The notes under the pieces are model-generated. The model made no database searches, had not been told where the DNA came from, and saw nothing but the letters and a program-made list of their open reading frames with translations. Made by a program: the position numbers and the translations under genes. A DNA stretch of 64,000 nt from assembly GCF_002750855.1 (NCBI RefSeq), contig NZ_NWUC01000002.1, positions 558,001-622,000 on the forward strand, in the 5' to 3' direction. This DNA comes from Neopararhizobium haloflavum (GTDB taxonomy: Bacteria > Pseudomonadota > Alphaproteobacteria > Rhizobiales > Rhizobiaceae). Shown piece by piece: positions 55,373-62,974 of this stretch (positions within the stretch are counted from its first letter, which is position 1; every line of letters starts with the position of its first letter).

Positions 55373-56359
55373 ATGAGACTTTTCAGCAAAGCGATCATTC
55401 TGGCCGTAGGCGCCTCGATCAGCGGCATGGCCCATGCCGCCGATTTCAGCTTCACCTTCGCTCACGTCCTCACTGAAGACACCCCCAACGCCCGCGCGGC
55501 CGTTGTGTTCAAGGAGGAAGTCGAAGAGAACTCCGATGGTCGGATCGAGATCAATATTCGCCCGGCCGCTCAGCTGGGCGGGGACGTCGAGATCATCGAA
55601 CAGACCCAGATGGGCCTCGTCCATATAGCAATACCGCCGACGGGCAATCTCGCGAACTTCAACGAGCAGATGTATCTGTTCGATCTGCCGTTCCTGCTCA
55701 GCGATGAAGCGGCCATGAAGCGGGTTCTCGACGGCGAAGTCGGAACCGAGCTGCTTGCGACGCTTGACGGAAACAACCTGCATGGCATCGCGATGTGGGG
55801 CGCCGGATTTCGGCATATGACCAACAACATTCGCCCGATCAACGGTCCGGACGACCTCAGCGGCATCAAGATGCGGACCTTGCAGGCTCCGACCATCCTG
55901 GCGACCTACCGAGCCTATGGCGCGAACCCGACCGCAATGGCCTATGTCGAAGTCTACAACGGCCTTCAGCAGGGCGTCATCGAGGGGCAGGAAAATCCCC
56001 TGGCCAACATCGCCTCGATGAAGTTCTACGAAGTGCAAGATTACATGACGCTGACTAGCCACGCGTACCACACCTACGCTGCGGTCATGAACAAGCAAGC
56101 TTGGGACAGTCTGCCCGAGGATCTACAGACCGTCGTTGAAGACGCGATGATTGTAGGCCGCGACGCCGCCCGCAAGTTCACCCAGGAAGACGAGTCCAAG
56201 ATCCTTGCGGACATCGAGGATCAGATCGAGATCCAGGAGCTTTCGGCGGAAGGTCGCGAGGCCTTCATCGAAGCCTCCAAGCCGATCTACGACGAGTTCC
56301 GCGAGAAGGTGACGCCGGCGCTGATGGACAAAGCGATCGCCCTGGCAAACGGCGAATAA
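55373..56359 (+). CDS. dctP: TRAP transporter solute-binding protein (DctP)
   Basis: A 328-residue periplasmic protein with signal peptide MRLFSKAIILAVGASISGMA cleaved near HA-ADFSFTF. DctP-family sites include GIKMRTLQAPTILATYRAYG (ligand-binding Arg) and PTAMAYVEVYNGLQQGVIEG with QENPLANI, and DLPFLLSDEAAMKRVLDG. This is the third TRAP system of the window and, unlike others here, has no hairpin after the gene; dctQ follows after 18 bases. Confidence 0.93.
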   Translation: MRLFSKAIILAVGASISGMAHAADFSFTFAHVLTEDTPNARAAVVFKEEVEENSDGRIEINIRPAAQLGGDVEIIEQTQMGLVHIAIPPTGNLANFNEQMYLFDLPFLLSDEAAMKRVLDGEVGTELLATLDGNNLHGIAMWGAGFRHMTNNIRPINGPDDLSGIKMRTLQAPTILATYRAYGANPTAMAYVEVYNGLQQGVIEGQENPLANIASMKFYEVQDYMTLTSHAYHTYAAVMNKQAWDSLPEDLQTVVEDAMIVGRDAARKFTQEDESKILADIEDQIEIQELSAEGREAFIEASKPIYDEFREKVTPALMDKAIALANGE

Positions 56360-56377
56360 GCGTAGGAGGGCGCGGAC

Positions 56378-56887
56378 ATGATCACCTGGCTGAATAAAAT
56401 CGTGGACGTGATCGAAAACACGCTCGTCACCGGATTGATACTGACCGCGACTCTCGTCGCAATCGCGCAAGTCATCGCACGCTACGTTTTCAACAACTCG
56501 CTCTACTGGTCGGAAGAGGTCATCCTCTACGCTTTCATCACGATGAGCTTCCTGACCATGGGAATGGGCGTGCGCTACGCCTCCCATATCAGCGTTGAGG
56601 CGGTCTATGCCTTCGTACCGCCGAGCGCTGTGAGAGCCCTTCAGATCGGGGCGGCCTGTCTCGGTCTGGTCTTTGCCGGCGTTCTTCTGTGGTACGGCAG
56701 CAAGCTGGTCATGAATACGGCCCGCATGGGTCAGCTCTCGCCGGCACTGCGTATCCCGGTCGGATATATCTATGCCGTGATCCCCATCTCCGGTGGGTTG
56801 ATGATCATGCGCTATCTGCTGGTTCTTCAGGAACTCATCGCAGGGCGCAGCTACACGCCACCCCAAGTCGACATCAAAACCAGCTGA
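56378..56887 (+). CDS. dctQ: TRAP transporter small permease (DctQ)
   Basis: A 169-residue four-span protein of the DctQ family, with VAIAQVIARYVFNNSLYWSE as hallmark and LTMGMGVRYASHISVEAVYA in the second half. TAGGAGGG precedes the ATG. It bridges binding protein and large permease in the amidase-linked operon. Confidence 0.92.
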   Translation: MITWLNKIVDVIENTLVTGLILTATLVAIAQVIARYVFNNSLYWSEEVILYAFITMSFLTMGMGVRYASHISVEAVYAFVPPSAVRALQIGAACLGLVFAGVLLWYGSKLVMNTARMGQLSPALRIPVGYIYAVIPISGGLMIMRYLLVLQELIAGRSYTPPQVDIKTS

Positions 56888-56897
56888 GCATGCTTCC

Positions 56898-58172
56898 ATG
56901 GTAGGCGCACTCGTACCCGTATTCTTTGGCCTGCTTCTGTTCGGCCTCCCGATCTTCGGAGCACTGGCCCTGTCAGTGGCGGCCGTGCTCTATTTCTGGG
57001 GTGGCATCGACCCCGTCCTCGTGCCGATGCGCATGTTCTCGGGCATGAACAATTTCTCGCTGATGTCGATCCCGTTCTTCATCCTGGCGGCCGAACTCAT
57101 GCGTATTGGCGGCCTGTCGGAGCGGCTCATCAACCTTGCGCGGGCCGTCGTCGGCTGGCTGCCGGGGGGGCTGGCAGCAGCGGCAATCGTCGCCTGCCTG
57201 ATGTTCGGATCCATCTCGGGTTCAAGCCCCGCGACCGTGATCGCCATCGGATCGATCCTTTACCCTGCAATGGTGGACGCGGGCTATGACAAGTACTTCT
57301 CGATCGGGCTGATAACGACCGCCGGGACGCTTGGGCCAATCGTGCCGCCTTCGATCGCACTCATCATATACGGGTCCGTCACCGGAACCTCCGTGGGTCA
57401 ACTCTTCGCCGCAGGCTTGCTGCCCGCCCTGCTGATCGGCGTCATCCTGATCACCTATGCAAGCTGGTACTCCGCACGGAAGGGATATCCTCGTGACGCC
57501 ATGCCAAGCGTCTCGAGTGTCGTGACCGCGGTAAAGCAGGCGGCTTGGGGCCTCGGCCTGCCTGTCATTCTGCTGGGCGGGATCTATTCGGGCGTCTTCA
57601 CGCCAACCGAGTCCGCCGCAGCAGCCTGTCTTTACGGCTGGCTCGTCGGCGCAGTCGTCTATCGCAGCATTTCATTTCGCGACACGCTGACCGTGCTGCG
57701 CAACACGGGGCTCATCTCAGGCCCCCTCCTCCTCATCACTGCAGGCGCCTCAGCCTTCTCCTGGCTCCTTGCCAGTACGGGCGCACCCTCGCAATTGGCC
57801 AGCTTTATTCTCAGCGATACCAGCAACGGCATTGTGGTCCTGCTGCTCTTCAACCTGATCCTGCTGGTTGCCGGCTGTTTCCTGGACAGTGCCTCTGCCA
57901 TCATCATTCTCGGCCCGCTGATGATGCCGATCGCATCGCAGGTCGGCGTCGACCCGATACATTTCGGTGTGATCATGCTGGTGAACCTTTCGGTCGGGAT
58001 GCTGACACCGCCGGTCGGCCTCAATCTCTTCGTCGCGATGGGTGTCGCGAACATGAAACTGGGCGAGGTATTCCGTGCCACGCTGCCCACAATCGTCCTG
58101 ATGCTGATCGCGCTCGCGATTTTGACCTATGTGCCGGTCATCAGCATGCTGCTTCCGAGCACATTGTTCTAG
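56898..58172 (+). CDS. dctM: TRAP transporter large permease (DctM)
   Basis: A 424-residue DctM subunit with about 12 spans: MSIPFFILAAELMRIGGLSE, CLMFGSISGSSPATVIAIGS, VPPSIALIIYGSVTGTSVGQ and the C-terminal NLSVGMLTPPVGLNLFVAMG. It is the last gene of the RidA-divergent amidase/TRAP operon and is followed by a convergent hairpin terminator. Confidence 0.94.
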   Translation: MVGALVPVFFGLLLFGLPIFGALALSVAAVLYFWGGIDPVLVPMRMFSGMNNFSLMSIPFFILAAELMRIGGLSERLINLARAVVGWLPGGLAAAAIVACLMFGSISGSSPATVIAIGSILYPAMVDAGYDKYFSIGLITTAGTLGPIVPPSIALIIYGSVTGTSVGQLFAAGLLPALLIGVILITYASWYSARKGYPRDAMPSVSSVVTAVKQAAWGLGLPVILLGGIYSGVFTPTESAAAACLYGWLVGAVVYRSISFRDTLTVLRNTGLISGPLLLITAGASAFSWLLASTGAPSQLASFILSDTSNGIVVLLLFNLILLVAGCFLDSASAIIILGPLMMPIASQVGVDPIHFGVIMLVNLSVGMLTPPVGLNLFVAMGVANMKLGEVFRATLPTIVLMLIALAILTYVPVISMLLPSTLF

Positions 58173-58183
58173 GATCACCCGCC

Positions 58184-58216
58184 GCCAAGCCAGCGCGCTT
58201 CATCACTTGGCTTGGC
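58184..58216. terminator. Bidirectional hairpin between dctM and the buf operon
   Basis: GCCAAGCCA pairs with TGGCTTGGC across a 15-base loop, located in the 75-bp convergent gap between dctM (+) and bufD (-). Position and symmetry suit a shared transcription stop for both operons, although T-tracts are weak. Confidence 0.5.
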
Positions 58217-58247
58217 GGGCATCTGATGTGACGTCTGCCCTGCCCGC

Positions 58248-58724
58248 CTAAACGGTCCCTCGCCTCGACAACCCGTGATCGATCGAAAACCGTCCGGGCC
58301 CGTGCTTGATCAGCAGCAGGAGACACACCGCCCAGAGCCCATGGATCTGCCAGGCTTCCGGGTAGACGAAGACCTGAATGATCAGGGTCATGAGAAGCAG
58401 GGCAAACGCGGAAAGGCGCGTGGCAAGGCCGATGACGAGCAGGATCGGAAAGAAGTGCTCTGCGACGGTCGCCATCACGGCAGCCAAACGAGGGTCGATC
58501 AACGGCAACGCGTATTCGTGCTCGAACAGGAAATAGGTCTGCGGCTTGATCGTCAGGCCATCGATCTTCGTGCGGCCGGACGCCCAGAACACCGAGGCGA
58601 TAACCAACCGGGCTGCCAGCGATAGCAGGGAACTGGGTACGCTTTGCGCAACGCCGCGGCCCCGGCTGGACAGCATGCGAATGCGCGAGCCCCAATCCGA
58701 GGCTGTCGGAATCAACTGCGTCAT
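58248..58724 (-). CDS. bufD: DoxX-family membrane protein (bufD-like)
   Basis: A 158-residue four-span DoxX protein with [20 protein letters not shown], the [20 protein letters not shown] segment, [20 protein letters not shown], and a C-terminal [10 protein letters not shown]. In bufferin operons a DoxX protein follows BufC and is thought to act at the membrane in maturation or redox support. The ATG at 58724 overlaps the bufC stop (ATGA) and follows GGGAGAC. Last gene of the operon. Confidence 0.85.
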   Translation of the reverse strand: MTQLIPTASDWGSRIRMLSSRGRGVAQSVPSSLLSLAARLVIASVFWASGRTKIDGLTIKPQTYFLFEHEYALPLIDPRLAAVMATVAEHFFPILLVIGLATRLSAFALLLMTLIIQVFVYPEAWQIHGLWAVCLLLLIKHGPGRFSIDHGLSRRGTV

Positions 58725-59461
58725 TGCCTTGTCTCCCGGCTGTCCTTTATGAGCGCGCCCCAATTGGCGAGTTGACCGATCACGGCAACGTCCCCGATCT
58801 CTTCGCCGTTGAGAGCCCGGCGCGGCAGCGCGTCGAACACATCGGCAACGACCTCTTCGATGAGGTGGAGATTGACGGTCATCGCCGGCCGCGCGATCAG
58901 CACGGTCTCAGCCTTTGTGGCGCGGATGCGCTCGGGCAACGAACCGGGCTGATTGGCAAGCCAGATGGTGAAAACGGGGAAGCGGGAGCGCAGCACCATC
59001 GCAGCCGGGTGGGGCCGCAGGCGGGGCCGGGCCTTGGCCAGATGCAGCATCGCTTCCGAAGACGTCAAAGGCACGGCATCGGCTGCATGATAGGCGTGAA
59101 CGCGCAGCACTTCGAGCGTCGCGACATCCGCGAGATATGGGAGAGCCGATGCGGGTGGAAATCGCTGGATGAATCCGGGAAACCCATCACCGTACCGCAT
59201 CAGGGCCGGCGACCGCGGCGGAGTTGCGAGCACGAAAGCGCGTGCCATGGCGCGGAAGAAATCAGCGCCGACCAATCGCCGAACGACAGGAAAGCTGGCC
59301 GCCAACTGTTCGACCAGTCCGGAGACGACGTTGTTTCGATGGACCGCGAAACGCTCCGCCTGCTGGCCGCCCGGGTCGGCGAGAACGCCTGCGGGCAATG
59401 CAACGTCCGGCCCAATGACGGCCGCGGCGAAGGCTGCTTGAACATCAGCAAAGGACGGCAT
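58721..59461 (-). CDS. bufC: DUF2063/HvfC-like bufferin maturation partner
   Basis: A 246-residue protein with an N-terminal DUF2063 domain: [91 protein letters not shown]. In studied systems this partner binds the precursor peptide and presents it to the DUF692 oxidase. The start lies inside the 3' end of bufB (17-base overlap), indicating coupled synthesis of the two. Confidence 0.88.
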   Translation of the reverse strand: MPSFADVQAAFAAAVIGPDVALPAGVLADPGGQQAERFAVHRNNVVSGLVEQLAASFPVVRRLVGADFFRAMARAFVLATPPRSPALMRYGDGFPGFIQRFPPASALPYLADVATLEVLRVHAYHAADAVPLTSSEAMLHLAKARPRLRPHPAAMVLRSRFPVFTIWLANQPGSLPERIRATKAETVLIARPAMTVNLHLIEEVVADVFDALPRRALNGEEIGDVAVIGQLANWGALIKDSRETRQ

Positions 59462-60335
59462 GTGTTTCACCCACCTTGTTCGACGTTTCAGCATGACGTC
59501 CCGCCCGGTCCATGACGTTGGCAGCCCGTTGCGCCTCGCCGAACAGGATCGGCCATTCGGGCACGTCGTTGTCCCACTCGATAAGCGTCGGCAGCGCTCC
59601 GCATTGCGCGATGATCGTTTCGAACAGGTCCCAGACCGGATCGGCAACCGCAGCGGAATGCGAGTCGATCAGAAGCGTGGCGCCGTCCGACAGGCGATCG
59701 GCGTGATGTCCGCCAAGATGGACCTCACCCACCGCGCGGAGCGGGATGGCGGAAAGATACTCGCGCGCCGCTGTGCCATGGTTGACGGCACTGACGAAAA
59801 CGTTGTTCAGATCAAGCAGCAATCCACAGCCGGTGCATTCGACAACCGCGCCGAGAAAATCGGTTTCGGTCATCGTGCTGTCGTTGAAGCTGAGATATGT
59901 CGACGGATTCTCGAGGAGCATCTGGCGACCGAGCAGATCCTGCACCTCGTCGATATGGGCCGAGACCCAATCGAGGGTTTCCGCCGTATAAGGCAGGGGC
60001 AACAGGTCGGCAAAATGGTTCTCGCCGTGGCTGGACCAGGCGAGGTGCTCGGAAAAACTCGCCGGCTGGTAGCGATCGCAAAGACGCTTGATACGCTGGA
60101 GATGGGAACGATCAAGAGGCGCCGGCGCACCGATATTCAATCCCACCCCGTGGATCGACAGAGCGAGGTCTTCGCTCAGACGCGATAGTTGCGCGTGTGG
60201 CGGTCCACCCTCGCCCAAGAAGTTCTCGGCGTGCACTTCGACGAAGGCAAGGTTGGGCCTCGTCCCGATAATGTCGGCGAAGTGTCGGGCCTTGAAGCCG
60301 ACACCGACGCCCAACGGCAATGCAGCGGGTATCAT
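59445..60335 (-). CDS. bufB: DUF692 multinuclear iron oxidase (MNIO), BufB/HvfB
   Basis: A 296-residue DUF692-family TIM-barrel enzyme. GVGVGFKARHFADIIGTRPN, FVEVHAENFLGEGGP, LSIHGVGLNIGAP, QPASFSEHLAWSSHGENHFA, LLENPSTYLSFNDSTM, DLNNVFVSAVNHG, EVHLGGHHADRLSDGATLLI and LIEWDNDVPEWPIL supply the His, Glu and Asp iron ligands expected of MNIOs. Such enzymes oxidise Cys of the precursor to thiooxazole rings in bufferins. The ATG at 60335 follows GGGAGAA. The precursor gene ends 63 bases upstream. Confidence 0.92.
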   Translation of the reverse strand: MIPAALPLGVGVGFKARHFADIIGTRPNLAFVEVHAENFLGEGGPPHAQLSRLSEDLALSIHGVGLNIGAPAPLDRSHLQRIKRLCDRYQPASFSEHLAWSSHGENHFADLLPLPYTAETLDWVSAHIDEVQDLLGRQMLLENPSTYLSFNDSTMTETDFLGAVVECTGCGLLLDLNNVFVSAVNHGTAAREYLSAIPLRAVGEVHLGGHHADRLSDGATLLIDSHSAAVADPVWDLFETIIAQCGALPTLIEWDNDVPEWPILFGEAQRAANVMDRAGRHAETSNKVGETHAVLC

Positions 60336-60398
60336 GATGCAATTCTCCCGATGGGGCGGGGCCACGCGCAAGCCGACGCGGCCCCTGCCGATCGCGTG

Positions 60399-60680
60399 TC
60401 AGGCGTCCCGCTCGATCGGCTCGAGCGAGCCCATACCAAGTGGCGTCTCGATATCGGCGCAGGTGCCGGCCGGAACCAGCGTCCACGCATTGCCCTGATA
60501 GTCGGTCGTGGAGGTGCCGGCGCAGGTCGTGCCCGGTCCTGCGGCGCAGTCGTTCTCGCCAGCAAGCGAAACGCCGTAGCATTTCTCCATGTCCTCCTGG
60601 GCCATGCTGGGCGTGGCGGAAAGTGCCATGGCGACGGTGAGCGAACCAACGGCGACAAGTATGCGATAATCTGGCTTCAC
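60399..60680 (-). CDS. bufA: DUF2282 bufferin-type precursor peptide (BufA1)
   Basis: A 93-residue secreted precursor. Signal sequence to about Ala27 (SMA-QED). The mature part has four Cys: Cys34 in [11 protein letters not shown], Cys45 in NDCAAGPG, Cys53 in TTCAGTS and Cys74 in PAGTCADI, with the family block [17 protein letters not shown]2282 peptides with this layout become bufferins, RiPPs whose Cys are turned into thiooxazoles and which bind copper. The start is GTG at 60680 after GGAGAGA; an in-frame ATG 11 codons earlier gives no signal-peptide-like start. An ECF-type promoter lies 50-80 bases upstream. Confidence 0.88.
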   Translation of the reverse strand: MKPDYRILVAVGSLTVAMALSATPSMAQEDMEKCYGVSLAGENDCAAGPGTTCAGTSTTDYQGNAWTLVPAGTCADIETPLGMGSLEPIERDA

Positions 60681-60730
60681 GGGTCTCTCCTTCGGAAACG
60701 AACGACGCGGCAAACCCGCGACATCTGCGT

Positions 60731-60758
60731 TTTCGTCGAAGATGGCGCCGGTGTTACA
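60731..60758 (-). promoter_or_regulatory. ECF (SigF-type) promoter of the buf operon
   Basis: On the minus strand TGTAACA (60758-60752), 16 bases, CGAAA (60735-60731). The same -35 and -10 elements with the same spacing occur before sigF on the other strand. Predicted transcript start about 60724 gives a 44-base leader to the bufA GTG. GTAAC/CGAA is the pattern known for SigF-like ECF factors of Caulobacter. Confidence 0.8.
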
Positions 60759-60800
60759 GCGCTCACGGCTTCGTGTTTTTCAAGTGATGCCTGGTGCGGA

Positions 60801-60828
60801 TGTAACAATCCGGTACGCGGCAGCGAAA
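60801..60828 (+). promoter_or_regulatory. ECF (SigF-type) promoter of sigF (autoregulation)
   Basis: TGTAACA (60801-60807), 16 bases, CGAAA (60824-60828), identical core and spacing to the divergent buf promoter. The -10 element ends only 8 bases before the sigF ATG, so a transcript from it would be almost leaderless. Confidence 0.75.
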
Positions 60829-60836
60829 GGAAGGCA

Positions 60837-61394
60837 ATGGTGGCCTTGGACGAGACGCGCCTGGCAGATCTTCTGCGCCGTGCAAACCGCGGCGATGCTG
60901 CCGCATACGCGGATTTCTATCGCACGCTACTTCCCGCCCTGAGGCAGATCGCCCACGGTGTGGTGAGAACTGTCGGTGGCCGCCCGTCGGACGTAGAGGA
61001 CGTGGTGCAGGAAACGATGATCGCAATCCATCTCAAACGTCACACCTGGCGTGAGTCCGAAATGGTCGGACCGTGGATACGCGCGATATCGCGCTACAAG
61101 TCGGTCGATGTCATGAGGCGTCGCGGACGCCACGGCGCGTCGGTGGACATAGACGTCGTTACGGAAACACTCGCTGCGCCGACGATCGAGGACCCGACAG
61201 CACGAACCGACCTGGAACGCTATGTCTCAAGACTGGGCGGCAAGCCGGGAGCGATAGTCAAGGCCATCGGTCTCGATGGCCAGGAGATTGTCGAGGTCGC
61301 CAGGCGGATGTCGATGAGCGAGGGCGCCGTGCGCGTTGCGCTCCATCGTGGGCTGCGCAAACTTGCGGCGCTCAGAACACAGGAAGCGGATTGA
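60837..61394 (+). CDS. sigF: ECF RNA polymerase sigma factor, SigF-like
   Basis: A 185-residue ECF sigma factor. Region 2 covers YADFYRTLLPALRQIAHGVV to SEMVGPWIRAISRYKSVDVM with the -10 helix DVEDVVQETMIAIHLKRHTW. Region 4 is IVEVARRMSMSEGAVRVALH followed by RGLRKLAALR. The ATG at 60837 (or GTG one codon later) is taken; upstream in-frame sequence crosses the promoter. The NrsF-like anti-sigma gene starts 3 bases after it. By analogy with Caulobacter SigF it should respond to oxidants or metals and switch on buf genes and itself. Confidence 0.9.
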   Translation: MVALDETRLADLLRRANRGDAAAYADFYRTLLPALRQIAHGVVRTVGGRPSDVEDVVQETMIAIHLKRHTWRESEMVGPWIRAISRYKSVDVMRRRGRHGASVDIDVVTETLAAPTIEDPTARTDLERYVSRLGGKPGAIVKAIGLDGQEIVEVARRMSMSEGAVRVALHRGLRKLAALRTQEAD

Positions 61395-61397
61395 ACC

Positions 61398-62036
61398 ATG
61401 GAGACGGAAAAGCTGATCGCGGCACTTTCGCAGGATGCCGCATTGCCGCAACGCTCCCTTGTGCAGCGCCAGCTTGCTGCCGGATCGATCGCCGTTGTCG
61501 TTGCCTTCTGCGCGTTCGCACTTTTCGTCGGTCCGAGAAGTGACATCGCCTCAGCGCTTGAGACGCCACGATTCTTGCTGAAGCCGGTATTGACGCTGCT
61601 GCTTTTCGCAGCCGCATTTTTCGCCCTCGCACGCGCGATACGGCCCGGCTCCAAGCCCGGATCGGCGCAAGCCGCGCTGCTGATCGCGCCCGTTTTTCTT
61701 GGCATCGCAGTCATCACGGAAATGACGATTGTCCCATCGGCCCAATGGGGCGAGAAAATGCTCGGTACGAACGCGATGCTGTGCCTGACCGTCATGCCGG
61801 CGCTTTCGTTCGGACCGTTGATGGCCTTTCTCTGGTTCTTGCGGCAGGGAGCCCCGACCCATCCCGCCCGCGCCGGGGCGATCGCCGGCCTTGCCGCCGC
61901 CGGGCTCGGGGCCACCTTCTATGCGCTTCACTGCACCGACGACAGCCCGCTGTTCGTCACCGTATGGTATCCCATGGCAACAGCGATCGTCGTTACGGTC
62001 GGGTCACTGATGGGGCGGCGGTTGCTACGCTGGTAG
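61398..62036 (+). CDS. nrsF: NrsF-like membrane anti-sigma factor (DUF1109)
   Basis: A 212-residue protein with a short cytoplasmic N-terminus (METEKLIAALSQDAALPQRS) and six membrane segments, matching the NrsF/DUF1109 family. Two Cys, in NAMLCLTVMP and YALHCTDDSP, are at places where NrsF relatives carry conserved redox or metal-sensing Cys. It is expected to hold the sigma factor at the inner membrane until stress. Directly linked to sigF (3-base gap). Confidence 0.88.
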   Translation: METEKLIAALSQDAALPQRSLVQRQLAAGSIAVVVAFCAFALFVGPRSDIASALETPRFLLKPVLTLLLFAAAFFALARAIRPGSKPGSAQAALLIAPVFLGIAVITEMTIVPSAQWGEKMLGTNAMLCLTVMPALSFGPLMAFLWFLRQGAPTHPARAGAIAGLAAAGLGATFYALHCTDDSPLFVTVWYPMATAIVVTVGSLMGRRLLRW

Positions 62037-62321
62037 GCGGATGGGCAGGTAACCATCTCGGCGACACGGAGCCATTCCGCCGGTTGGATTTTGTGCTCAC
62101 ATCGGCACTGCCACATTTTGGCGTGCTGCCAACCCAATGATGCAATCAGGATGGGGGTTGACAGGTTCGTCATCCAATTTGGAATGATTGTTCCGGATCG
62201 GAAAGCGCTCGGCATGAGCGTCAAGCACGAGGGAGACCCGGCCCAGATCAGCCGGCGCCCTGGGCCGGAAGGTCGCGCATATGCGGGTCAACAAGCTAGC
62301 GTTGGAGCTTCAGAGCGGATT
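62037..62321. other. Non-coding stretch after nrsF
   Basis: About 285 bases between the nrsF stop and a hairpin beyond the 3' end of the small secreted protein gene. Short open frames are present but show no ribosome site, family resemblance or codon preference. A GGTAACC at 62049 lacks a matching CGAA at the correct spacing. I see no gene here. Confidence 0.5.
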
Positions 62322-62348
62322 GCATGGGCGAGACTTGCTCGCCCATGC
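62322..62348. terminator. Perfect 11-bp hairpin downstream of the small secreted protein gene
   Basis: GCATGGGCGAG, loop ACTTG, CTCGCCCATGC, 17 bases past the stop codon at 62366 on the minus strand. The stem is perfect but no T-tract follows on either strand. It probably ends or stabilises the short transcript from the ECF promoter at 62678-62704. Confidence 0.55.
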
Positions 62349-62365
62349 GTTGGCATCAGTCGAAT

Positions 62366-62617
62366 TCAGCGCAGTATCTGGGAACGCGGCGACGCGTCGC
62401 CGAAGCGATCATGACCTCGTGCGGTCATGCCGCCGCGAGCGGGATCGGCAATGCCAATCGCGGCGGTAGGGGTATAGTCGATGCCCGGAGAGACGGTTTC
62501 AAAATTCGGCGCCGCATCGCCGAAGCGATTGCTAGCACCATAGTCGCCGCTGTCCGAAGCGGAGACGCCTGCCAGTGGAATGGCTGCCAGGATCGTGGCT
62601 AGGATGATCGTTCGCAT
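62366..62617 (-). CDS. Small secreted Cys-free protein, predicted SigF regulon member
   Basis: An 83-residue protein not recognised as a known family. A clear signal peptide (MRTIILATILAAIPLAGVSA, cleavage after Ala20) leaves a mature chain of about 63 residues without any Cys. It contains two copies of RFGDA followed by Ala-Pro or Ser-Pro (residues 31-35 and 71-75), the second at the C-terminus in GHDRFGDASP. The ATG at 62617 is preceded by AGGAGAACC. An ECF promoter matching those of bufA and sigF lies 61-87 bases upstream, so it should be induced together with the bufferin. Its role is unknown. Confidence 0.7.
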   Translation of the reverse strand: MRTIILATILAAIPLAGVSASDSGDYGASNRFGDAAPNFETVSPGIDYTPTAAIGIADPARGGMTARGHDRFGDASPRSQILR

Positions 62618-62677
62618 GATGGTTCTCCTGAATTGGGTTGGCTTGTCAGAAGCGGTTGTCCCGCATCTGCTATGGTC

Positions 62678-62704
62678 TTCGCCCACCCTGGAGCGTTTGT
62701 TACC
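62678..62704 (-). promoter_or_regulatory. ECF (SigF-type) promoter of the small secreted protein gene
   Basis: On the minus strand GGTAACA (62704-62698), 16 bases, CGAA (62681-62678), then G. Core and spacing equal those of the bufA and sigF promoters. Predicted transcript start about 62671, giving a 54-base leader containing AGGAGAACC before the ATG. Confidence 0.7.
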
Positions 62705-62974
62705 TGCCGGAGATCACAGAGCAGTGAGCACGCGAAACGCTCTGTTCCGCAACCGGCGACACCACCGCATGCCTTCAGCCGAACGATGCGCTGGCAAACG
62801 CATAGATCGGCACGGGCCATTCTGGCCTTTCGAGGATTGCTGCCATCCAAGCGCAGCCGCACCGCACCGGCATGCGGCATCCGCCGCGAACGCGTGCGGG
62901 TCGTATCACCTGTCCCGCGAAACCCGAGGCCGGGGCCCTGCCATATCTTGAGCGTGCTTACCCGCCGTACAGAG
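62705..62974. other. Non-coding stretch between ECF promoter and IclR gene
   Basis: About 270 bases downstream of the IclR stop and upstream of the ECF promoter. A minus-strand open frame of 93 codons (62599-62880) crosses the promoter and has no ribosome site or family resemblance. I see no convincing gene, repeat or RNA here. Confidence 0.5.

Noticed and set aside
62049-62075. GGTAACC after nrsF as a fourth SigF promoter
   Set aside because: No CGAA at the 16-base spacing and no gene suitably placed downstream.
62599-62880. 93-codon minus-strand open frame between the secreted protein and the IclR gene
   Set aside because: No ribosome site, no signal peptide, and it would cross the ECF promoter and the start of the secreted-protein gene.
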